From Veillonellaceae bacterium (GTDB lineage Bacteria > Bacillota > Negativicutes > JAAYSF01): 34,924 nt of DNA. A program made the position numbers and the translations under genes. Position 1 is the first letter of the stretch. Every line of letters begins with the position of its first letter. The notes beneath the pieces are model-generated. The model saw only the letters and a program-made list of their open reading frames with translations. It searched no databases and had not been told where the DNA came from. Shown here piece by piece: positions 7,487 to 14,681 of this stretch. The stretch covers positions 1-34,924 of the forward strand of contig JAAYSF010000015.1 in NCBI GenBank assembly GCA_012523975.1, given 5' to 3'.

Positions 7487-7927
7487 ATGAGTTTAGACGT
7501 TTACAGGTGTTCTGAGTGTGGCCATACATTAGAAGTTATCGAAAAGGGAAAGCCGCAGCTAGTTTGCAATGGCAGCTCTTATGCGCTGACGTGCTCAAAG
7601 GCCAATGCTCAAGTCACTTGTTGTGAGAAACTGATGGAGCTTTTAATACCAAATACTGTAGATGCTTCATCCGAAAAGCATGTCCCGGTGGCCGAGTTTG
7701 GTGATGACGGGGGATTGGTTGTTAAGGTTGGCAGCGTGGTTCATCCGATGACGGCCCAACATTATATTCAATGGATTGCTGTTGTTTCCGGCAATAGCGT
7801 GCAACGAGTAAATCTAGTAGACGGGCAGCCGCCAGAAGCTGCTTTCTGTGTAGGCGAGGCGAATGAGCTAGACATGTATGCTTATTGCAATCTTCATGGG
7901 CTGTGGAAAGCAACTATAAGGAGATAG
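7487..7927 (+). CDS. desulfoferrodoxin / superoxide reductase
   Basis: A 146-residue protein. Superoxide reductases reduce superoxide to peroxide without making oxygen and protect anaerobes. The C-terminal catalytic domain is complete: the EKHVPV loop (Glu and Lys near the iron plus the first His), HPMTAQHYI (two His ligands) and CNLHGLW (Cys and the last His ligand). The N-terminal domain begins like desulforedoxin (YRCSECGHTLEV) and ends in TCCEKLMELL, so an FeS4 centre is plausible. Between them lies an insertion of about 18 residues with two extra Cys that usual desulfoferrodoxins lack. AGGAGG precedes the ATG. It has its own promoter and a terminator after the stop. Confidence 0.93.
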   Translation: MSLDVYRCSECGHTLEVIEKGKPQLVCNGSSYALTCSKANAQVTCCEKLMELLIPNTVDASSEKHVPVAEFGDDGGLVVKVGSVVHPMTAQHYIQWIAVVSGNSVQRVNLVDGQPPEAAFCVGEANELDMYAYCNLHGLWKATIRR

Positions 7928-7984
7928 TAAGATTAACGGTCTGAATAACATATAGGATTGATTAAAATAATTCAAAAAAACAAT

Positions 7985-8011
7985 GCGGGCACGTGTCCCG
8001 CGATTTTTTTT
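7985..8011 (+). terminator. intrinsic terminator of the superoxide reductase gene
   Basis: GC-rich stem GCGGG/CCCGC around the palindrome CACGTG, followed by GA and nine T. Confidence 0.85.
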
Positions 8012-8019
8012 GGATATGG

Positions 8020-8048
8020 TTGCCTTCAACATCGATATGAACTAGAAT
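8020..8048 (+). promoter_or_regulatory. promoter suggesting a leaderless EamA transcript
   Basis: TTGCCT, a 17-nt spacer and TAGAAT. The ATG of the EamA gene begins only 10 nt after the last base of the -10, and no ribosome site is present, so transcription would begin at or within a few bases of the start codon. Confidence 0.5.
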
Positions 8049-8057
8049 AAATACATT

Positions 8058-8960
8058 ATGAGACATAACATTTTACTATTACTTGCAGCCATTATCTGGG
8101 GATTTGCGTTCGTAGCTCAGCGAGTTGGCATGGATTATGTGGGACCCTATACATTCAACGGCGTCCGGTTTGCCCTGGGCAGCCTTTCGCTGCTGCCACT
8201 GATTTACTATTTTAATGGACGTGGGCAACAGGATGAACCAGATAATTATTTGACTGTCCGTATCGGAATAATAGCTGGTTCCGTCTTATTTATCGCCGCA
8301 ACGCTGCAGCAGATAGGACTAATGTATACGACGGCCGGTAAAGCCGCGTTTATTACCTGTCTATATATTGTACTTGTTCCGTTGGCAGGCCTATTCTTGC
8401 GCCAGAAGGTTTCGCCTTATACCTGGTTCGGCTGCCTTTTGGCCTTAGTCGGTCTTTTTCTGCTTTGTATCAAAGAAGAACTTACGATTGCCTATGGCGA
8501 TATGTTGGAGTTAATCGGTGCTTTATTTTGGGCGGCCCATATTCTAATCATTGATCGATATGCTAACAGGGTTAATGTGCTTAAACTTTCTTGCTGCCAA
8601 TTCGCAGTATGTTCTGTACTGAGCCTTGCTGTGGCTTTTTCGCTTGAGACTATAACCTTTACAGGTATTTCTCAAGCTGCGGTTCCGCTCCTATATGGCG
8701 GCCTATTATCTGTTGGCGTTGCCTACACGCTGCAGGTGATAGGGCAGAAAAATGCTTCGCCGTCCCATGCGGCAATCATTCTCAGCATGGAAACTGTATT
8801 TGCGGCTATCGGCGGCTATTTAATTCTGGACGAACAACTTAGCGCCGCCGAGCTATTAGGCTGTACTTTCATGTTTGGCGGAATGCTGCTGTCGCAATTG
8901 CAAAGTATTCTGGCTATTGGAAAACAAAATACCGCCCAACCGGGCGGGTTCCAGCAATAA
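8058..8960 (+). CDS. EamA/DMT-superfamily transporter
   Basis: A 300-residue inner-membrane protein with ten predicted helices in two EamA repeats. The first repeat starts at the N-terminus (NILLLLAAIIWGFAFVAQ), and the second starts at about residue 147 (MLELIGALFWAAHILIID). The GAALFWA-like and AIILSMETVFAAIGGYLIL segments are typical of drug/metabolite exporters of the RhaT/YdcZ type; substrate cannot be told from sequence. No ribosome site precedes the ATG, but TM1 begins right there, so the start is probably correct and the mRNA leaderless. The last four codons lie inside a 59-nt palindrome. Confidence 0.92.
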   Translation: MRHNILLLLAAIIWGFAFVAQRVGMDYVGPYTFNGVRFALGSLSLLPLIYYFNGRGQQDEPDNYLTVRIGIIAGSVLFIAATLQQIGLMYTTAGKAAFITCLYIVLVPLAGLFLRQKVSPYTWFGCLLALVGLFLLCIKEELTIAYGDMLELIGALFWAAHILIIDRYANRVNVLKLSCCQFAVCSVLSLAVAFSLETITFTGISQAAVPLLYGGLLSVGVAYTLQVIGQKNASPSHAAIILSMETVFAAIGGYLILDEQLSAAELLGCTFMFGGMLLSQLQSILAIGKQNTAQPGGFQQ

Positions 8961-9006
8961 TTAAAAGGTGAAACCAAAGGTTTCACCTTTTAATTATTGC
9001 TGGAAC
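8948..9006. terminator. 28-bp perfect hairpin overlapping the EamA stop codon
   Basis: Arms 8948-8975 and 8979-9006 are perfectly complementary with a 3-nt loop. The inner part (AAAAGGTGAAACC, loop, mirrored to CTTTT) is an ordinary terminator. The outer part mirrors the coding end of the EamA gene, codons FQQ and the stop. It could terminate transcription from both sides. Confidence 0.75.
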
Positions 9007-9127
9007 TGTTGTAGAAGAGCCGACGGCGTTTTGCGAAATGCCATCTCGAACGCTGCTGTTCATATTAGCATAGGTATTTTGGTGTCCTGCCCTGTGTGCC
9101 CATGATTCCCTTCACTTCCAGCCAGTT

Positions 9128-10246
9128 CTAACCGGTTATGGGTTGACTAGAGAAATACTCAGAATAAGAATTGCGTCTTGGGTCGAGTTTCTTGATAGTG
9201 GCTAATTGCTGGGCTGTTTTATTGAACACATCTGTAACCGTTAATGCTTTCATACACCAGCCTTCTCCTTTGCAATCAGCTCCGCTGGCATCACAGGGAC
9301 TGCAAGGCAGCGAAGCCCAAAGCACTGCAGCTTTGTCGCTGACGGGGTGCCACTTTAAGGGTGAATATGGACCAAATAAAGCTACAATAGGGACATCTGC
9401 CGATGCAGCGATGTGCATGGTCGCAGTATCCACAGTAATAAGCAAATCTGAAATGCGGATAATCGCTAATAACTCAGAGAGGTCTGTTTTTCCGCATAAA
9501 TTAATTATTGGAAAATCAACTTGATTAATAAGCTCATCGGCAAACAGCAAGTCCTCCTGGCGTCCTACTACATAAAAGAATAGATGGTAGCGCTTATATA
9601 GCTTTGTTAGCAGCTCGGCAGTAAAAGAATTGGGCCAACTCTTCAAACTGCTTCTCCCGCATAGACAAAGTCCGACTAAAAACTGATTTGGCGGTATGCC
9701 CTCAAACAGACGCAGGGCTTTTTCCAACTGATCAGGCAAGCTTTTTCCGATAAAGGGCAATGCGTCAGCCTGCATATTAAAAGCGTTACGAGCTAAACCC
9801 TGGTAAAATTCTGTAACATGAGTATCATGCGAGTAAGGGACTGTTATTGAGCGGGTAAATAAAAAGCTTGATAGTATGCCCTTTCCGTTATACATTTGTT
9901 TAGCACCGACCCGCGTTGGAATACCGGCCAGAAACATCAGTATTGCGGCCCGGTCTCGGTGATCTAGCGATAATGATAGATCAAACTGTCTATTTCGCAA
10001 AAAGCGAGCTGTTTTTATTATATAGCTTAGAGAGGATCGGAAGTGATCATAATCTAGAGCCAAAACTTCATCCAAGATAGGACTGGTTTTAAATAGGTCG
10101 CTATATGGCTTGCGCACCATCAGCGTAATTTTTGCTTTTGGGAATTTTCTTTTTAAAATTTCAATCGCGCTTGTGGATAATATGGTATCCCCTAACGCCC
10201 TATCCAAAGCATAGACCAGTATGTTGCTATATTTACAGGCAGACAA
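9128..10246 (-). CDS. glycosyltransferase family 9 (heptosyltransferase-like)
   Basis: A 372-residue cytosolic or peripheral enzyme of family GT9, which transfers heptose or a related sugar from a nucleotide donor to lipopolysaccharide core or similar acceptors. The N-terminal DRALGDTILSTSAIEILKRK segment (about 14-33) and the C-terminal VDTATMHIAASADVPIVALFG segment (about 264-284) with PLKWHPVSD are the two hallmark regions. A Cys cluster (LPCSPCDASGADCKGEGWCM, about 306-325) occurs in many GT9 members. The start is TTG with GGGGGTG upstream. It lies downstream of the KpsS-like gene, and the two probably form a surface-glycan unit, 123 nt apart. Confidence 0.9.
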   Translation of the reverse strand: MSACKYSNILVYALDRALGDTILSTSAIEILKRKFPKAKITLMVRKPYSDLFKTSPILDEVLALDYDHFRSSLSYIIKTARFLRNRQFDLSLSLDHRDRAAILMFLAGIPTRVGAKQMYNGKGILSSFLFTRSITVPYSHDTHVTEFYQGLARNAFNMQADALPFIGKSLPDQLEKALRLFEGIPPNQFLVGLCLCGRSSLKSWPNSFTAELLTKLYKRYHLFFYVVGRQEDLLFADELINQVDFPIINLCGKTDLSELLAIIRISDLLITVDTATMHIAASADVPIVALFGPYSPLKWHPVSDKAAVLWASLPCSPCDASGADCKGEGWCMKALTVTDVFNKTAQQLATIKKLDPRRNSYSEYFSSQPITG

Positions 10247-10369
10247 TCGTCAGCACCCCCTTAATTATGTGCTTGCTCTAAGCATATTAACCTATGGTTA
10301 ATATATGGTCTATTTTTGAACAAACACTAGCAAAATGTTGGCTGGTAGGCTGTGACCATAGTCCTTCCG

Positions 10370-11518
10370 CTAAATATGAATACCCAGATAATATAAAAAC
10401 TGATCAATTAACCGATGGTTTACTTGTTGATTTGCGATAACAGGGATCATGTCGGGTAACATTTTCGGATCATCAACATGGTGCACAATGCCTGGTACAT
10501 TATAGAAAGCGTTGCCGAGGGTAATAACCGGTTTGTGCTGGATTAGGGCTTCGATACCTACCGTAGAATTGATGGTTATAATGCCGGCTGCCTGTTTAAT
10601 GAGAGTCTGTGTAGGATAGTAGCGTAAGAACAGCGCCTTTTTTTTTCGGCAGGTTTGCTCTATTTTGCTATAGTCAATTCGCCCTGAATCTGACGGATGT
10701 GCTTTTACGACAATCGATATAGGTATATCACTACATATGTTGTATTGTTCAACAGCGGTAGTTACGCAATCTACGAGTTGATCCATAGATTTGATATTTG
10801 GTGAATGAAGCAAAATCTGTGTATCGTCATGGACTTGCAGGGGGATAAGGATGTAATGCTCCGGAAGGCTGACGGCGTCATGTTCAGGTGATTGGTTGCT
10901 TAGTTTTAATCGATCATACCATTTGCGTTTGATTGTTCGTGCAACTGGCCGTTCTTTGCGTATCTTCTCGAGTTTCGCCTCATCTATCTCAACGGTTTCA
11001 TAAAAGGATTTGCTCAATCCTACGAGACTATTATGATTGTTTACACCTTTAGGATCTACTACTGTTGTTCCGGGAAGATAGCCATTTTCAAAATAGAGAG
11101 TTTTTTTACCAAGTTTTTTTGCTATTATAGTTGCCGCAGCCAGCGGTATGAGGCTGCCATTCCATACGCAGACGAGATCGATATGCTTACTGGTAATGTA
11201 GTTGTAAAAGTAATGTATTGCGGCGATGGCTTGACGATACAACGCATTTTCACGTTGAAACAGCCGTTGTATTGATGTCATCCCTCGGTACTTATTTTTT
11301 AGTTTCATATAATTTAAGATATTATTAATATCTTCAGGCAGTATATTTAATTTTTTCGGTATAGGGGTTATTGGCAAAAATGTGCTGATTGCATGAGAAA
11401 GGGCATAGTGTACATGGTTTACTTCATATCGAGAACTTAAAGCAGCCTGCAGAGCGTGGAAATACCGTTTTTGATGCCCGTTTATGGATATAAAAAGAAT
11501 TGTTTTTTTAAAGGCCAC
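10370..11518 (-). CDS. capsule-polysaccharide-type glycosyltransferase (KpsS/Capsule_synth-like)
   Basis: A 382-residue protein. The N-terminus (FKKTILFISINGHQKRYFHA) and the C-terminal half (VVKAHPSDSGRIDY, about 268-281; TINSTVGIEALIQHKPVITLG, about 314-334) match the Capsule_synth family, whose KpsS/KpsC members add Kdo to lipid anchors of capsules. The mid-region VCVWNGSLIPLAAATIIAKK with LYFENGYLPG is also typical. The start is GTG at 11518 with only a weak GGGG upstream; no other in-frame start exists before a stop. A strong but seemingly unused ribosome site lies 90-100 nt upstream. Donor and acceptor are not known. Confidence 0.75.
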   Translation of the reverse strand: MAFKKTILFISINGHQKRYFHALQAALSSRYEVNHVHYALSHAISTFLPITPIPKKLNILPEDINNILNYMKLKNKYRGMTSIQRLFQRENALYRQAIAAIHYFYNYITSKHIDLVCVWNGSLIPLAAATIIAKKLGKKTLYFENGYLPGTTVVDPKGVNNHNSLVGLSKSFYETVEIDEAKLEKIRKERPVARTIKRKWYDRLKLSNQSPEHDAVSLPEHYILIPLQVHDDTQILLHSPNIKSMDQLVDCVTTAVEQYNICSDIPISIVVKAHPSDSGRIDYSKIEQTCRKKKALFLRYYPTQTLIKQAAGIITINSTVGIEALIQHKPVITLGNAFYNVPGIVHHVDDPKMLPDMIPVIANQQVNHRLIDQFLYYLGIHI

Positions 11519-11786
11519 AGTAAATATACCCCATTCCGTTAAAGTGTTAATTAGGGATCTTAGGGCTTACTAATTATTTACAGGATATACAGATTCTTCC
11601 AATTACATCAATATTCCTCCTTCGCGCTTCAGTTTCTTTGCATTTATCGCAGGTCCTTGCTTATTATAGGTACCTTAAGGCTATTATCGAGGTGAGGGCC
11701 CTATCTAATATCAAAGGATTATTGTATTATTGCGATGTACAAAAAATAAAAAATTTAATTAAATTTAATAAATCGTAAAATGGATA
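11519..11786. other. divergent intergenic region with a start-stop element
   Basis: Between the KpsS-like gene and the T-box promoter. On the minus strand a full AAGGAGG (11622-11616) is followed after 7 nt by ATG TAA (11608-11603), an initiation site with immediate stop. AT-rich sequence (11738-11780) precedes the T-box promoter. No other feature was seen. Confidence 0.5.
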
Positions 11787-11814
11787 TTGAAATATTTACA
11801 GAGTATGTTATAAT
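11787..11814 (+). promoter_or_regulatory. promoter of the T-box operon
   Basis: TTGAAA, a 16-nt spacer and a perfect TATAAT, a few nucleotides before the first T-box helix. Confidence 0.6.
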
Positions 11815-11834
11815 GGGCTTCAATAATATCTAAT

Positions 11835-12108
11835 GACATTGAAGAGGAAAAGTAGGCATTTTGACCTTGCTACAGAGAACCGGCGGTGTTGAGAAGCCGG
11901 TACAAGAAAGATGCTGAAGTTCTCCTTGGAGTTGCGAAGCTGAATTTTCGGTAAAGGCTGAAATAGTAGGTGACGCCGTAAACCATCACGTTATAGATGG
12001 AGGGTATCGGCTAAGTGCCTGTACCTGAAAAGTTGATTCGTTATCTAACGAATAACAAAGGTGGTACCGCGAGATAACTCTCGTCCTTTCAAGGACTGGA
12101 GTTTTTTT
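11835..12108 (+). promoter_or_regulatory. T-box leader, specifier UUC (tRNA-Phe)
   Basis: A tRNA-sensing leader. Visible elements in order: GAAGAGGAAAAGTAG at the base of stem I, AGAGAA and a CCGGC/GCCGG helix, the specifier region CTGAAGTTCTCCTTGGAG, the conserved T-box GGTGGTACCGCG (12061-12072), and a terminator (GTCCTT/AAGGAC stem, seven T, 12077-12108). Aligned on the glyQS-type arrangement GAAA-codon-nine bases-GAG, the codon is UUC at 11920-11922, meaning phenylalanine. Uncharged tRNA-Phe would stabilise the antiterminator and turn on the downstream operon. The T-box identity is certain; the specifier is by hand alignment. Confidence 0.93.
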
Positions 12109-12156
12109 GTTTTTAAAAAGACAATTTGCCATTTTAAAGAAGAGGGGGTCATCGTT

Positions 12157-13452
12157 ATGTATTGGAACAACTATATCGAAAAGCTCAGCCGAGCAGAAAT
12201 GACAGCAATCCAGTCTAGTGCGCTGTGCGATTTAGTCCAAAGAGTATATTCGCAGGTGCCTTCATATCGTGAAAAATTTCAGGCTGCCGGGCTGTTGCCG
12301 GAAGATATTCAGGGTATAGGTGATATTCACAAATTGCCGTTCACAACAAAGCAGGATTTGCGGGATAACTATCCATATGGCTTGTTTGCCTTGCCAATGA
12401 GCGAGATTGTCCGAATCCATGCTTCTAGTGGTACAACCGGTAAGCCGACTGTTGTTGGTTATACAAAGCGCGACCTAAATATGTGGGCTGAAGTTATGGC
12501 CAGAGCGTTAACAGCAGTAGGTGTTACCAATAAATCGTTTATTCAAAATGCTTATGGTTATGGGCTGTTTACCGGTGCGTTGGGTGTCCATTATGGCGCC
12601 GAGTTAATTGGGGGATCGCTTATTCCTACCTCTGTCGGCAACACGGCACGGCAGATTACCTTGATGAAAGATTTCGGCACCAGTGTTCTGGCTTGTACGC
12701 CTTCATATGCCCTTCATATCGCTGAAGTGATGCGGGAGGTAGGCGTTGATTGCCGGGAACTTCCACTGCAGGTTGGAATTTTTGGGGCTGAACCGTGGTC
12801 GGAGCAAATGCGGCAGGAGATTCAGCGTCAGCTTAATATAAAGGCTTATGATATATACGGATTAAGCGAAATCATTGGCCCGGGTGTTGCCTGCGAATGT
12901 ACTGCCCAAGATGGTTTGCATATAAATGAAGACCATTTCTATCCGGAAATTATTAACCCAGTAACCGGCGAGGTACTGCCTGACGGAGAAAGTGGTGAGT
13001 TGGTTATAACCACCCTGACTAAGGAAGGTTTGCCCCTTATTCGTTATCGCACTCGAGATTTAACAGTGCTTAATCGAGAGGTTTGCTCCTGTGGCAGAAC
13101 ACTGGTCAGAATGAGCAAAGTTATGGGACGTAGCGATGATATGCTGATAATCGGGGGTGTTAATGTATTTCCATCCCAGGTCGAAAGTGTTTTGCTCGAT
13201 ATGGGAATGGCGCCGCATTATCAACTGATTGTCGAGCGTATTGATAATCTCGACAAATTGACTATTCTGGTGGAAATTACGGAAGAAGTGTTTACTGATG
13301 AAATCCGGGGTCTTGAAATCCTTGAACACAAGCTGCAAAAAAAGATGAGTGAGCTTTTAGGTATCTCCAGTAAAGTAAAGCTGGTTTCGAAAAAAACCAT
13401 TGAACGCAGTGAAGGAAAGGCTAAACGGGTTATCGATAAGCGGAAAATATAA
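12157..13452 (+). CDS. paaK: phenylacetate-CoA ligase
   Basis: A 431-residue adenylate-forming enzyme that makes arylacetyl-CoA from arylacetate, CoA and ATP. It has the P-loop-like [14 protein letters not shown] (about 90-103), the [15 protein letters not shown] segment (about 231-245), RYRTRDL (about 296-302), and the C-terminal hinge and [21 protein letters not shown] (about 324-344). Length is the PaaK norm. The ATG at 12157 follows AGAGGGGG. The frame stays open to 12061 but that would run through the T-box and terminator, so it is rejected. First gene of the T-box operon, probably acting with iorAB on the same arylacetyl-CoA pool. Confidence 0.95.
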   Translation: MYWNNYIEKLSRAEMTAIQSSALCDLVQRVYSQVPSYREKFQAAGLLPEDIQGIGDIHKLPFTTKQDLRDNYPYGLFALPMSEIVRIHASSGTTGKPTVVGYTKRDLNMWAEVMARALTAVGVTNKSFIQNAYGYGLFTGALGVHYGAELIGGSLIPTSVGNTARQITLMKDFGTSVLACTPSYALHIAEVMREVGVDCRELPLQVGIFGAEPWSEQMRQEIQRQLNIKAYDIYGLSEIIGPGVACECTAQDGLHINEDHFYPEIINPVTGEVLPDGESGELVITTLTKEGLPLIRYRTRDLTVLNREVCSCGRTLVRMSKVMGRSDDMLIIGGVNVFPSQVESVLLDMGMAPHYQLIVERIDNLDKLTILVEITEEVFTDEIRGLEILEHKLQKKMSELLGISSKVKLVSKKTIERSEGKAKRVIDKRKI

Positions 13453-13468
13453 AAAGGGGGTAATAAGA

Positions 13469-13915
13469 ATGAACATTATTGAGCAAATCTCAACGTTTGT
13501 TGAAAATCGCCCTGGTGCTTTTCGGGAAGTATTACAAGTCGCCCAAACTAATAACATTAATATTAAAGCGTTATCGATGGCGGATACTTCCGATTTCGGC
13601 ATTCTGCGGTTTATAGTGCCTAACCCCGCCGAGCTAGGAGAAATATTGCGCGAGGCCGGCTTCATTGTAAAAAGAACACCGGTGCTCGCAATAACTATTG
13701 GTGACAAACCAGGCAACCTTTTAATTTATGTTAACAAGCTAAGTGAAGCCGATATAAATATTGAGTATGTTTATGCCTTTACCACTACAAGTAACCATGT
13801 AGCAAAGGTAGTAATGAAAGTCGATGATGTTGAGCGGGCAGTAGCCATTCTGAGTAATGATACAGAAATTAAAGATTGCCTCCGGACAAAAGACAATGTT
13901 GATTTCTATTGGTAA
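13469..13915 (+). CDS. tandem ACT-domain protein
   Basis: A 148-residue protein made of two ACT-like halves. The first begins QISTFVENRPGAFREVLQVA (about 5-24); the second begins around KPGNLLIYVNKLSEADINIE (about 77-96). The RPGAF and KPGNL turns are the usual ligand-contact loops for amino acids. Stand-alone double ACT proteins of this type commonly occur beside paaK and indolepyruvate oxidoreductase genes. It is probably a sensor for the aromatic amino acid, acting on a neighbouring enzyme. The start at 13469 has AAAAGGGGG upstream; an earlier in-frame ATG lies inside paaK and is rejected. 16 nt after paaK, same operon. Confidence 0.9.
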   Translation: MNIIEQISTFVENRPGAFREVLQVAQTNNINIKALSMADTSDFGILRFIVPNPAELGEILREAGFIVKRTPVLAITIGDKPGNLLIYVNKLSEADINIEYVYAFTTTSNHVAKVVMKVDDVERAVAILSNDTEIKDCLRTKDNVDFYW

Positions 13916-13971
13916 AAGTCCGGATTATACAGTTAATAATGGTCAGTGATTATTGAGCATTAGGAGGAAAA

Positions 13972-14658
13972 ATGAAGCGCGGAGATTTTTTATGGTTGGC
14001 TATATTATGCGCTGTTTCGTCAATTATGATAGTGCCGTCAAGCCACCAAATATTTGTAAGTGCTACTAAAGAGCATCCGTATATTATGGGCTTTGGAAAA
14101 TTTGCTGTTTTAGCAACTATGGGCGAGCTGCTAGCTATTCGCATTGCTATGGGGGAATGGAAGCGACCTGCGGGGGTAGTCTACCGCAGCATAATATGGG
14201 GTCTAATCGGTATATTGATTGTTTTGATGTTTGAAGTGTTTTCCAGTGGAGTTGCCGGAGCATTGTCAAAAGGACTGTTATGGTCCGGGGATACATTCTC
14301 AGCTAAAATATGGACCGCTTTTTGGATAGGCGCTATCATGAATCTGGCTTTTGGTCCTGCATTCATGACTCTTCATCGGATAACTGACACTTATATCGAT
14401 ATTATTTGCGGTGAGAATGTGCCGCTCAGAAGTGTCAAACTGTCTGACGTAATTAGCAGAATTGATTGGCATGGCCTGGTTTCCTTCGTCATTTTAAAGA
14501 CTATTCCGTATTTCTGGATACCGGCCCATACGCTCACTTTTTTATTGCCGCCCGAATACCGGGTTTTGATGGCAGCGTACTTGTCCGTAGTGCTAGGGGC
14601 TATTCTTGCCTACGGGAAAAGCAAAAAGTCCAAGGTTCAGCAAGCCGCTATCAAGTAA
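13972..14658 (+). CDS. six-helix membrane protein of unknown function
   Basis: A 228-residue integral membrane protein with six predicted helices at about 5-24, 38-58, 72-97, 111-133, 164-190 and 195-214. There is no signal peptide and no motif that I recognise. Polar or charged positions within helices (GELLAIRIAMGE in helix 2, the Pro-rich FWIPAHTLTFLLPP in helix 5) would suit a substrate path. It sits between the ACT protein and iorA in the T-box operon, with AGGAGG at a proper distance from ATG, so it must serve the same pathway. Arylacetate uptake or export is the simplest guess, but is unproven. Confidence 0.75.
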   Translation: MKRGDFLWLAILCAVSSIMIVPSSHQIFVSATKEHPYIMGFGKFAVLATMGELLAIRIAMGEWKRPAGVVYRSIIWGLIGILIVLMFEVFSSGVAGALSKGLLWSGDTFSAKIWTAFWIGAIMNLAFGPAFMTLHRITDTYIDIICGENVPLRSVKLSDVISRIDWHGLVSFVILKTIPYFWIPAHTLTFLLPPEYRVLMAAYLSVVLGAILAYGKSKKSKVQQAAIK

Positions 14659-14681
14659 AATTATCTTTTGGGAGGTTTATA

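Noticed and set aside
9007-9127. Possible gene remnant between the EamA and GT9 genes
   Set aside because: Only 16 codons are open in the interesting frame, with stops just upstream. It is recorded as part of the hairpin finding, not as a gene.
12061-12156. Upstream extension of paaK
   Set aside because: It runs through the T-box core and terminator; the ATG at 12157 has a good ribosome site and gives the normal PaaK length.
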